Below are positions 1 to 7,497 of a stretch of 64,000 nt of DNA, piece after piece. The notes beneath the pieces are model-generated. The model was given only the letters and a program-made list of their open reading frames with translations, made no database searches and was not told the origin of the DNA. The stretch covers positions 992,001-1,056,000 of the forward strand of contig CAWADP010000009.1 in assembly GCA_963780805.1 (NCBI GenBank), read 5' to 3'. Source of the DNA: JASHVB01 sp963780805 (lineage in GTDB: Bacteria; Pseudomonadota; Alphaproteobacteria; Acetobacterales; Acetobacteraceae). Made by a program: the position numbers and the translations under genes. Numbering within the stretch: position 1 is the first letter of the stretch; the number at the start of each line of letters is the position of its first letter.

Positions 1-1277
1 TGCGGCTGTTGTTCTCGTCCGCCGCCGTGCCTCCCGGCTGGTGGGGCCTGCCACTGCTGCTGCTAGGTGCCGCGGGGGCAATCGCCGGAGGCCTGGACGC
101 CATTCTGTCTCCCGAACTCGATACCGCCGTCGCCGCCGGCACCGTGCGCCAGACCGGGCTGGCGGCGATCGGGCTCGGCCTCGCGCTGAGTGCCCGCGCT
201 GCCGACCTGCCGGCGGTCGCCAACATGGCGCTCGCCGCGGTGCTGTTGCTGGCAATTCTGCAGGCCGTCGGTGGCACGCTGCTGGCTCTGATCGACGGCG
301 CGGTGCACGCGGGAGCAGGCACGCGGCGGCTGGACCGGCTCGGTGGGCTAGTGCACCGGATGCCGGTCACGACCGCCTGCCTCTTCGCCGGCCTGGTCGG
401 ACTGACCGCCCTGCCGCCCGGTGCCGGTTTCGCCGCGCTGTGGCTGCTGTTTCATGCGGTGCTCGGCCAGCCGCATGCCGCCGCACTGCCGGCGCAGCTT
501 CTGCTTTGTGCACTGGTCGCGGTGCTGGGGCTGTCGGCCGCACTCGGCACCGCCGGCATGCTGCGGGTGGTGGGCATGGCCTGCCTCGGCCGGCCGCGGA
601 CGCCGAGGGCCGCCGTGGCCGAGGAACCTCCGCGCCCAGCCCGCCGCGTCCTGCTGGCGCTGGCGACGGTTGCCTTGCTGTGGGGTGTCTTCGTCGGCCC
701 GCTGTTGATCCTGTTGGCCGACAGCCCGATCCGCTCGTTGACCGGCGCCGGGCTTGGGCCGCTTGCGTCGTGGCGTGGTCTTGCCCCGGGCTCCAAGTCC
801 CCCGGCTATGACGTCCTGCCGCTCGCCTGCCTGCTCTTGATGGCGGCTGGCGCCGTGTTCTGGCTGCGCCGATTGCTCCGGGTCCAGCCCGGTTCTGCGA
901 GTGGTCCTGCGTGGGATGAGGGGTTCGCCGCACCCCCAGCCTGGCTGCCGTTCGGCGATCCCGCGACCCAGACCGGCGGCACCGGCTTCGCCCCCGCCTT
1001 CATCACGCCCACGGAAGCTCTGCTCTCACCGGACCCAGGAGCGGCAGGCCGTTCCGCCCGGGCCTCCACAGCCTGGCTCTGCACTGCCCGGGCGTCCATC
1101 GCCTGGTTCTCCCTGGCCCGGGTCCCCAATGCCTGGGCCTCCTCAACGCGCATTTCCGCCTTTGCAGGGGGAGAGCCTTTGCGGCGCATTCCGCCTTCCG
1201 CCGGCAATGCGCCCGCCGTCGTGCTGATCCTGCTCGCGGCTCTGCTTGTCTTGTGCGCCTGGGTCGGTGTGGCGTGA
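1..1277 (+). CDS. hyfB: Hydrogenase-4 subunit B-like proton-pumping membrane protein (HyfB/HycC/NuoL family), 3' part
   Basis: The frame is already open at base 1, so this is the C-terminal part, about 425 residues, of a larger antiporter-like subunit. It contains a run of hydrophobic helices and the family block around the stretch LGGLVHRMP followed by LTALPPGAGF, which in HyfB/HycC lies in the proton-channel core. The C-terminal EGFAAPPAWLPFGDPATQ stretch is also typical of these subunits. Family members pump protons or sodium ions across the inner membrane. The stop overlaps the next gene's GTG start (GTGA at 1274-1277), so the genes are translationally coupled. An odd low-complexity stretch with a 30-base repeat lies near the C terminus. 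The family is clear; the ion moved is not known. Confidence 0.8.
   Translation, partial: RLLFSSAAVPPGWWGLPLLLLGAAGAIAGGLDAILSPELDTAVAAGTVRQTGLAAIGLGLALSARAADLPAVANMALAAVLLLAILQAVGGTLLALIDGAVHAGAGTRRLDRLGGLVHRMPVTTACLFAGLVGLTALPPGAGFAALWLLFHAVLGQPHAAALPAQLLLCALVAVLGLSAALGTAGMLRVVGMACLGRPRTPRAAVAEEPPRPARRVLLALATVALLWGVFVGPLLILLADSPIRSLTGAGLGPLASWRGLAPGSKSPGYDVLPLACLLLMAAGAVFWLRRLLRVQPGSASGPAWDEGFAAPPAWLPFGDPATQTGGTGFAPAFITPTEALLSPDPGAAGRSARASTAWLCTARASIAWFSLARVPNAWASSTRISAFAGGEPLRRIPPSAGNAPAVVLILLAALLVLCAWVGVA
1056..1150 (+). repeat. Degenerate 30-base tandem repeat inside the HyfB-like gene
   Basis: Units start with GCCCGGG at 1056, 1086 and 1116, and a weaker fourth unit follows. They encode about ten residues each (AR.S.AW pattern). 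The repeat keeps the reading frame and lies between the conserved C-terminal motif and the last membrane helix. Confidence 0.6.
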
Positions 1278-2185
1278 CCGTCGTCGTCGCCCTGTTGGCG
1301 GAGCTTCTCCACTGCGCCATGGTCCTGGCAGCGGCACCTTTGGTGATCGGTCTACGCCGCTGGACCGAAGCCTTGCTCGGACGGCGGCACGGTCCCGATC
1401 CCTGGCAGCCATGGCGCGACCTGCGCCGCCTCCTTCGCAAGCGGCCGGTGCTGGCGGAGAACGCCTCGCCCCTGTTCCGCGCCGCCTCCATCGCCTGCTT
1501 CGCCGCCACTGCGCTGGCCGCCGCGTTGGTGCCCTCCTTCACCCTCGGCATGGCGTTCGCGCCGCTGTCCGACCTGCTGGTGCTGGGCGGCCTGCTGGCC
1601 GTCGCGCGGGGAGTGCTGGCGCTGGCGGCGCTGGACGCCGGGACCGCACCGGCCGGGTTGGCCGCTGCGCGTGCCGCCTCGCTCGCCTGCCTCGCCGAGC
1701 CAGGTATCTTCCTGGTCATCCTGGTGCTGGGGTTGCTCGGCGGCACCACCAACCTGGACCTGCTGATCGGCCTGCAGATTCAAGGGATGTTGCAGCCGGT
1801 CGCCGCTGTGGCCCTGACCGCCGCCGCGCTGGCGACGCTGGCCCTGGCCGGCCCCGGTCCTACCGGCCAGACCGCCGAGTTCAGCGGCTACGACCTCGCA
1901 TTGGTGGACCTCGCCGAGGCCCTGCGCCAACTCGTCTGGCTGGACCTGTTGGCCGGGCTGTTCCTGCCCCTGGGCATGACCGAGCCGGGCGACGGGGTCC
2001 TCGGCTGGACCGTCGGATGGCTTGCCTGGGGCGCCAAGCTGCTTGTCCTGACCGCCACTATGGCGGCCCTGCGCTGCGCCGCCGGAGATATGGCGTCCGC
2101 CCGGAAGCCGCAAGCGCTCGGGATCGCCGCCATCCTGGGCTTGCTCGCCGCATTGCTGGTGCTGGCAAGCGCGGTGGCGGCATGA
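1274..2185 (+). CDS. hyfC: Hydrogenase-4 subunit C-like / NuoH-type membrane anchor
   Basis: This 303-residue polytopic inner-membrane protein belongs to the NuoH/HycD/HyfC family, which anchors the peripheral arm of hydrogenase-4-like complexes and forms the quinone- or proton-path module. Visible marks are the early PDPWQPWRDLRRLLRK stretch, the AEPG motif and a late FLPLGM region between helices. I chose the GTG at 1274, which overlaps the upstream stop; a GTG at 1253 is also in frame. The stop overlaps the next gene's ATG (ATGA at 2182-2185). Tight overlaps on both sides show it is an operon member. Confidence 0.85.
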   Translation: MTVVVALLAELLHCAMVLAAAPLVIGLRRWTEALLGRRHGPDPWQPWRDLRRLLRKRPVLAENASPLFRAASIACFAATALAAALVPSFTLGMAFAPLSDLLVLGGLLAVARGVLALAALDAGTAPAGLAAARAASLACLAEPGIFLVILVLGLLGGTTNLDLLIGLQIQGMLQPVAAVALTAAALATLALAGPGPTGQTAEFSGYDLALVDLAEALRQLVWLDLLAGLFLPLGMTEPGDGVLGWTVGWLAWGAKLLVLTATMAALRCAAGDMASARKPQALGIAAILGLLAALLVLASAVAA

Positions 2186-3912
2186 CAGGGACGGCAATGG
2201 GCCCGTTGGCACAGGGCGCCGCCGGAGTGGCGCTGGCGCTTGGCTTTGCGTTGCTGGCAGCGCGGCGTTTCCGGGGCGCCGTCACGGTATGTGCGGCGCA
2301 GGCGTTGGCAGTGGCGGTGGCTGCGCTGGGCCAGGGGGAGACGATGATCGCCCTGGTCGAGTTGGCCCAGGCGGGCGTGTTGGTCTGGTATGGGCGGGTA
2401 GTGCAGGAGGCTGCGGCCGGCGCCCACCGCGGGGCCGCGCATCAGGATGCGCCCTACGGTGCCGGTGCGGCGCGACACGATGACCTGCCGTCTCACGGTG
2501 GGGCGCATGCGCCGCCCTCGCAGCGGCGTCAGTTGCCAGGCGGTCGAGGCGACACCCCGATGGCGCAGCGCGCGATTCTGGTGGCCGCCGGCGCGATCCT
2601 GGCGGCGTTGGCGGCGACCGTCCCCGGCACCGGCTTGGCGTTCACGGTGGTCTTGCTCGGGTTGTTGGTATTGGCCACCGAGCCCCGGCCCAATCATCAA
2701 GCGCTAGGGGTGATCGCGGCGCAGAGCGGCATCGTCCTGGCAGCCATCGTCGCCGGCATATCAGGTTGGTCCCGCGGCCTGGCCGTCCTGCCGCTGCTGC
2801 CGGCGTTGGCCTTCGCCGGACTTTGGTTGGGTGCCAGCCGCGCCAGGACCGCGCGTTTATCGGCTCCGGCCGCGGCCGACTGGATCGACACCGCCCTTTG
2901 CAGCCTGGCCCTGATGCTCGCCTCCTCCTTGCCGTGGCAGCTTGGCTTGCACGGGCCCGCTTGGCGGCTGGATGCGCGGACTGCGCACGTCATCCTTTTG
3001 CTCTGCGCTTTGGCAGCCGCGGCAAGTTGGGGGCAGTATGGCGTGCGCCCGGCAGGGGCCAGGATCTGGGGCAGCCGTCTCGCCATCCTGATGGGCACCG
3101 TTCTGGCGGTGCTCTCCGATGCGCCAGTGCCAGCATGGTTGGGCATGGCCGTCGCCGCTGCCGGCACGATCGCCGCAGCCCTGCCCGCGCGCGCCGAGGC
3201 TTGGCGCAGGTTGCGCCTGGGGTGCACGGGCCTTGCCCTGGCATCGTTTGGTGCGGTCGCCCTGTCCGCCATGCCGCCGCCGCCGCACGTCCCTGTGGCC
3301 ACGGTCGCCGCTGCCGCGTTGGGCTACGGTACCCTGGCCCTGTTGGCGCCCGAGTTGACGGTTGCCGCCATCGCCCTGATCCTGCGTCTGCCGGCGCCTC
3401 CGTTCCTGCTGCTGACCCTGGGACTCGCGGCGCTGCTGGTCGCCACGCTCGGCCTGACGACGCCAGAGGGCAGGGGGCGCCGCCTGCTGCCGCTGGTTGG
3501 CTTGGCACAGGGCGGGGCCGCGGTCTTCGCATTCGGCCTCGGCAGCACAAGCGGCGCCTTTGCCGGGCTATTGCAGCTCACCTTCCTCGCGCTGACGCAG
3601 TGCGCGCTGCTGCTGGCACGGCCGGACGGGCTGGACCGGCTCGTCGCCCTCGCCGGCCTGGCCGGGGTGCCCCCCTTTGGGCTGTTCTCCAGCCTGGCGC
3701 TGCTGCTGGCCGCCACCGCCGCCAGCGCGCCGCTGCTGCTGCTGCCGCTGGGGGTTGGGCTGGCCGCCGTCGCTTGGGCGGTGCTGGCCCAGCTCCCAGC
3801 CGAGCGCCGCTTCTGCGTCTCGCCGGCCTGGCTGCCGCTGGCTTTGCTGTTGCTGTGCGGCTTCGCCATGCCGGCTCCGTGGGTGGACTGGTTCCGGCTG
3901 GCGGCGCGATGA
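2182..3912 (+). CDS. Fused HyfE-like and HyfF/NuoN-like membrane subunit of the hydrogenase-related complex
   Basis: The 576-residue product is almost entirely membrane helices. Residues about 1-210 resemble HyfE (NuoK-like), including the PNHQALGVIAAQSG stretch. The rest resembles a shortened NuoN/HyfF proton-channel subunit and contains the LAGVPPFGLFSSLALLL motif near the C terminus (HyfF has GLPPFGLF). In standard operons these are two genes, so this looks like a fusion with the N-terminal part of HyfF reduced. It overlaps both neighbours by four bases (ATGA). Family assignment of the second half rests on the one motif and on position in the operon, so it is less secure than the first half. 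Confidence 0.65.
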   Translation: MTGTAMGPLAQGAAGVALALGFALLAARRFRGAVTVCAAQALAVAVAALGQGETMIALVELAQAGVLVWYGRVVQEAAAGAHRGAAHQDAPYGAGAARHDDLPSHGGAHAPPSQRRQLPGGRGDTPMAQRAILVAAGAILAALAATVPGTGLAFTVVLLGLLVLATEPRPNHQALGVIAAQSGIVLAAIVAGISGWSRGLAVLPLLPALAFAGLWLGASRARTARLSAPAAADWIDTALCSLALMLASSLPWQLGLHGPAWRLDARTAHVILLLCALAAAASWGQYGVRPAGARIWGSRLAILMGTVLAVLSDAPVPAWLGMAVAAAGTIAAALPARAEAWRRLRLGCTGLALASFGAVALSAMPPPPHVPVATVAAAALGYGTLALLAPELTVAAIALILRLPAPPFLLLTLGLAALLVATLGLTTPEGRGRRLLPLVGLAQGGAAVFAFGLGSTSGAFAGLLQLTFLALTQCALLLARPDGLDRLVALAGLAGVPPFGLFSSLALLLAATAASAPLLLLPLGVGLAAVAWAVLAQLPAERRFCVSPAWLPLALLLLCGFAMPAPWVDWFRLAAR

Positions 3913-5483
3913 CCGCGCTGGAGCTGATCCGCGCCGGCTCTCCCGAGGCTTGCCGCCCCTGGCCGCGCTTCTCGCTTCTGCCTGCCGGATGGGCCGCCCT
4001 GGCCGCCGGGCTGGCGGAGGACCCGGCGCCCGTCCTGCTGGGCCTTTGGGCCGACACACAGCAGGTCCACGCCCTGTTCCGCGATCGGGACGGCGCTTTG
4101 ATCGCTTCCGTCGCGGTTGAAGGCGGGCGCTATCCCACCTTGTCCACGGCCCGTCCGGTGGCGTCCCGGTTCGAGCGCATGATCCGCGACTTGTGGGGCC
4201 ACGCTGCCACCGGCGCCGGCGACGAACGCACCTGGCTGGACCATGGGCGATGGCCGCTGGCGCACCCACTTTCGCCGCGGCCCGGCCTGCCCGGCGGTAC
4301 CGTCGAACCACCAGCGTTCGCCGTGGCGGAGGAGCAAGGGGTGATGCAGGTGCCGATCGGGCCGGTCCACGGGCTGATCGAGGAACCCGCGCATCTGAGG
4401 CTGGTGGCGCGCGGGCGCACAGTGCTGCGCGCGGAGGCGCGGCTGGGCTATGCGCACAGGGGCATCCTTGCGCTGATGCGCGGCAAGTCGCCGCGCACTG
4501 CGGCCCGCTTCGTCGCGCGGCTGGCGGCGGAGTCGACGGTGGCGCACTCGGTCGCGTTCGCCCGCGCCGCAGAGGCCGCGCTGGACACGCCGGCCCCGCT
4601 GCGTGCTGCCACCGTGCGCGTCGCGATGCTGTTGCAGGAACGGGTGGCGGGCCACCTGGACGATCTGGCGCGGCTGGCGGACGCGGCGGGGCTGGCGCGG
4701 TTGGACGCGGCGCTGGGCCAGCAACGGGAGTTTCTCCTTCGCGCCGCGGAGCAGGCGTTCGGCCATCGGCTGATGATGGACGTGGTGATGCCGGGCGGCC
4801 TGGCGGCGGATATCGCCCCGGGCGGGGCCGCGGCGATCGGCGAAGCGTGCGATGCGCTGGAGGCGGCGTTGCCCCTTTTGCGCCGCCGCCTCGATCCGCT
4901 GCTGGGGCGGTTGGACGGCGTAGGAGTTATACCGGCAGCGGCAGTGGCCGACTTTAACTGGGCGCGCGACCGCGTCCATCGTCATCCCAGCGAAAGTGGG
5001 GACTCAAATCACATGGGTCCCCGATCGTGCGGGGACGACGGTGGTGCGGCGCCGTCGGCCGACGGGCACGCATCAAATCCGCCTGCTACATCAAAGTCGC
5101 CTGGTACTGGTGCCAATCCCGTGCCGATGAGGCTGCTGCGCCTGGTCACCGGCGACGCGGCGGCCCGTTGCCGCGCCCGGCTGACGGAGATCGAAGGCAG
5201 CCTGGACCGGTTGCGCGACGCGCTGGATGGGCTGCCGGAGGGACCAATTTCGGCCGCTCTGCCCGCGGATAGTGGCGAGGGCCTCGCCAGCGCGGGGTCG
5301 GTGCGGGGGACTGTCTGGCACTGGCTGCGCCTCGACCACGGGCAGATTGCCGACGCCTTTCCGTGCGATCCCGGATGGATGCTGTGGCCGCTGGCCGAGG
5401 CGGCCATCGCTAACGGCCCGGCGGAGGAGGAAGCGATGATCCGGCTGTCCTGCGGCCTGCCTTGTGCGGCGCTTGACCTGTGA
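3909..5483 (+). CDS. Hydrogenase-like large subunit (NuoC-NuoD/HycE fusion type) lacking most NiFe ligands
   Basis: The 524-residue protein has a NuoC-like N-terminal domain (motif YPTLS, then SRFERMIRDLWGH, residues about 78-98) fused to a NuoD/HycE-like domain (LGYAHRGI, then AHSVAFARA). In catalytic hydrogenases the first metal motif is RxCGxCxxxH. Here it reads R204-L-A-A-E-S-T-V-A-H213, so both cysteines are replaced (A206, S209). The C-terminal motif keeps one cysteine (PCAAL, C519) but has leucine where the second should be. Nickel-iron chemistry is therefore unlikely, and the gene fits the Ehr group of hydrogenase-related complexes. Residues about 357-405 are occupied by a translated palindromic repeat and low-complexity sequence where a conserved loop is expected. 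Confidence 0.8.
   Translation: MTALELIRAGSPEACRPWPRFSLLPAGWAALAAGLAEDPAPVLLGLWADTQQVHALFRDRDGALIASVAVEGGRYPTLSTARPVASRFERMIRDLWGHAATGAGDERTWLDHGRWPLAHPLSPRPGLPGGTVEPPAFAVAEEQGVMQVPIGPVHGLIEEPAHLRLVARGRTVLRAEARLGYAHRGILALMRGKSPRTAARFVARLAAESTVAHSVAFARAAEAALDTPAPLRAATVRVAMLLQERVAGHLDDLARLADAAGLARLDAALGQQREFLLRAAEQAFGHRLMMDVVMPGGLAADIAPGGAAAIGEACDALEAALPLLRRRLDPLLGRLDGVGVIPAAAVADFNWARDRVHRHPSESGDSNHMGPRSCGDDGGAAPSADGHASNPPATSKSPGTGANPVPMRLLRLVTGDAAARCRARLTEIEGSLDRLRDALDGLPEGPISAALPADSGEGLASAGSVRGTVWHWLRLDHGQIADAFPCDPGWMLWPLAEAAIANGPAEEEAMIRLSCGLPCAALDL
4981..5039 (+). repeat. Dispersed palindromic repeat inserted in frame in the large-subunit gene
   Basis: Arms at 4981-5004 and 5016-5039 form an imperfect palindrome. 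The pattern is GTCATCCCAGCGAAAG on one side and a GGGGACGAC end on the other, which resembles the short palindromic repeats common between genes in alphaproteobacteria. Here it is translated without a stop. Confidence 0.65.
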
Positions 5484-6007
5484 GCGGGCGCTGGCGATGG
5501 CCGGTATGGGGTGATCCCGCTGGTTTGGTGGATGCGGCGACCACCGCCTCCCTTGCGGAACGGTTGGATGCTGCGTCCCAGGCTCGGCTAGGGCGCAGCC
5601 TGGCAATCCGCCACGTCAACACCGGAAGCTGCAACGGTTGCGAGCTGGAGCTGCGCGCGTTGCGCGGCATGTTCTACGACCTGGAACGCTACGGCTTGCG
5701 CTTCGTGGAAAGCCCACGGCATGCCGACGTGCTGCTGGTGACCGGGCCGCTCACCTGCAACCTGCGCGAGGCGCTGGAAGCCGCCTGGGATGCAACGCCG
5801 GAACCGAAATGGGTGGTGGCGGTGGGAGACTGCGCAGTGGATGGCGGGGTGTTCAAAGGCTGCTACGCGGTGCTGGGCGGAACCGGTGCGTCAGTGCCGG
5901 TGGACTTGACAATCAGCGGCTGCCCGCCGACGCCCGCGCGCCTGTTGGCCGGCCTGCGCGCGCTGCTCGAGGCGAACGCGCAGCCGAGCCGAACGAGCGG
6001 GGCGTAG
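5480..6007 (+). CDS. Hydrogenase-like small subunit (NuoB/HycG family, [4Fe-4S])
   Basis: The 175-residue NuoB-type protein carries the iron-sulfur motifs of this family: GSCNGCELE near residues 47-55, then VGDC, then SGCPPTP, which together supply the four cysteines of an N2-like [4Fe-4S] cluster. It would be the electron-transfer partner of the large subunit on the cytoplasmic side. The GTG start at 5480 overlaps the upstream stop (GTGA), as elsewhere in the operon. Unlike the large subunit, its cluster ligands are intact, so the complex probably still transfers electrons. No maturation genes are seen downstream. Confidence 0.85.
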   Translation: MSGRWRWPVWGDPAGLVDAATTASLAERLDAASQARLGRSLAIRHVNTGSCNGCELELRALRGMFYDLERYGLRFVESPRHADVLLVTGPLTCNLREALEAAWDATPEPKWVVAVGDCAVDGGVFKGCYAVLGGTGASVPVDLTISGCPPTPARLLAGLRALLEANAQPSRTSGA

Positions 6008-6099
6008 GGCGGAAAACCTTGGACTTGATCCTGGTCATTCCGCCGGGGCATGGCGGCGGCGGAGTGCCCCCGGATCAAGTCCCAGGGTTTCCGCCCTAC
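6004..6099 (+). repeat. 28-base imperfect inverted repeat after the hydrogenase-like operon
   Basis: Arms at 6004-6031 and 6072-6099 pair nearly perfectly (GTAGGGCGGAAA on the outside, ACTTGATCC on the inside) around a 40-base GC-rich loop. It starts within the stop region of the small-subunit gene and lies between two convergent genes. It may act as a terminator, although there is no T-run. A shorter related stretch, GTAGGGCGGAAAAGCGC, occurs near 56350. Confidence 0.6.
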
Positions 6100-6164
6100 A
6101 TCACCGTCCGAACGCACGGCATCGCTGTTCGAACGCACGGCCAACGTCCTCCGGCCACATCTCG

Positions 6165-7115
6165 TCAGTGCCAGCACAGCACGTGCACGGTGGCTCGCCG
6201 CAGCACCGACAACGGATCGTCGCCCCACTGGTCCGCGGGAAACCCTTCCGTCCCGGGCGCTTCATCCTGCAGGAAGGCATTGAGCAAAGCCGACCCGGGA
6301 CCGACGGCGAGGCCGGTTGACGGCATTCCCGGCACCATGTGCAACGCGTCCGGCAGCAGCACGGCGCGCAGGATGCCGACCACTTTGCCGGAGCGCGGGT
6401 CGAAGATCGCGCCGCCGCTATAGCCGTGCCGGACAGCGCTTGACTCCAGCAGGATATGCTGGCGCGGATCGTAGCTCGGCACGTGCTGCAGCTTCTCGTT
6501 CTCCAATTGGCCCCACGTGGCTTCCGGAACCAGCATGCCGGCACTGGAAGGATAGCCAAGCATGAAAACGCGGTTGTCGCCCGCCTCCGGGCGGCCGATC
6601 GCCAGCACAGCCGGTGCCGTGACGCCCGACGTGTGCAACAGCGCTATGTCGTTGTGGCTATCGCGCGCGGCGATGCTGACCGGGGTCAACTGGATGCGTG
6701 GTGAAGCGATGGCGGCGCGGCGGCAACCGGGAACGACGTGTGCCGCTGTCATCACCAGATCGTCCGCGACGAAGAAGCCGGTGCCGGACACCAGCGTATT
6801 GGGCGGCGGCGTGTTGTCGTCCTGGTCCGGCTCATCCGGGTCGGTGATCTCCGGCATGGGCGCGGGGGCGGGAATGTTGACCGTGATGTCGGGCAGCGGC
6901 GCGGGTGCGGGTGGCGCCACGACGACCTGTCGCGGCGCGGGCTGCGGCGCGGGCACCTGGACCTGCGGCAGCGGTGTCTCGCGCGGAGCAGGCAGCAGCA
7001 TGGCGATCGTCGGCAGCCGGACCTGCTCGAGCCGCGGCCAGAAATGCATCAGCACGACCCCGCCGAGGGCGAAGCCGATCGCCAGTCCGATCAGGTCAGC
7101 CATCCAGGTGCGCAT
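6165..7115 (-). CDS. Membrane-anchored trypsin-like serine protease
   Basis: The 316-residue protein begins with one membrane segment (IGLAIGFALGGVVLMHF, residues about 8-24), followed by a long proline-rich linker and a trypsin-like domain. The triad is visible as TAAHVV (His), SHNDIALL (Asp) and HGYSGGAIF (Ser). The usual GDSGG is GYSGG, as in many Deg-like or bacterial S1 proteases. No PDZ domain follows. I chose the ATG at 7115; the frame stays open to 7463, but that extension lacks similarity and covers a palindromic repeat. The protease probably faces the periplasm. Its substrate is unknown. It is convergent with the hydrogenase-like operon. Confidence 0.75.
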   Translation of the reverse strand: MRTWMADLIGLAIGFALGGVVLMHFWPRLEQVRLPTIAMLLPAPRETPLPQVQVPAPQPAPRQVVVAPPAPAPLPDITVNIPAPAPMPEITDPDEPDQDDNTPPPNTLVSGTGFFVADDLVMTAAHVVPGCRRAAIASPRIQLTPVSIAARDSHNDIALLHTSGVTAPAVLAIGRPEAGDNRVFMLGYPSSAGMLVPEATWGQLENEKLQHVPSYDPRQHILLESSAVRHGYSGGAIFDPRSGKVVGILRAVLLPDALHMVPGMPSTGLAVGPGSALLNAFLQDEAPGTEGFPADQWGDDPLSVLRRATVHVLCWH

Positions 7116-7271
7116 CGACGGGCCTGTCGCTGGTGCGGCGTTATCGGGCGGGGGCGGTTTCGATCGCGTTGCAGCTTGCGGTTTCGTTCGTTCCCGCGAT
7201 TCGAGCGATCGGCTCCGTGATACGGGCGCTCGGCCTCCGTGATGCCGGGCAGGTGCTGCGGGCGGCTGGCA

Positions 7272-7394
7272 GAGGAAGCGGAGGCACGGAGATCGCTGAG
7301 GAGATTTTAGCAATATTTCTCTCGCATGACTTTCCCATGCCGAGTTGAAGTTAGAAAAAAGGCTTCTCAGCGATCTCTGAGCCTCCGCTTCCTC
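7272..7394. repeat. 29-base inverted repeat with 65-base AT-richer spacer
   Basis: Arms at 7272-7300 and 7366-7394 match at about 27 of 29 positions (GAGGAAGCGGAGGC on the outside, GATCGCTGAG on the inside). The spacer is AT-rich compared with its surroundings. It fills much of the gene-free 7116-7497 stretch upstream of the protease. It looks like a dispersed palindromic element and not a gene. Confidence 0.65.
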
Positions 7395-7455
7395 CGCGAT
7401 ATAGAAGCAGCCGCCCGCAGCACTTCCCCGCGTAGAGGGCACTGGTGCCGCCAGA

Positions 7456-7494
7456 AACGTCATATCGTGTTTGATCCGGGAACGTCATATCGTG
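7456..7494. repeat. 14-base direct repeat
   Basis: AACGTCATATCGTG occurs at 7456-7469 and again at 7481-7494, exactly 25 bases apart, just before the xanthine-dehydrogenase ruins. It could be a leftover target duplication or a regulator site. Nothing further supports either reading. Confidence 0.55.
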
Positions 7495-7497
7495 ATC

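Noticed and set aside
1..6007. Active nickel-iron hydrogenase
   Set aside because: Three of the four cysteines expected to hold the metal centre are absent, and no maturation genes are present.
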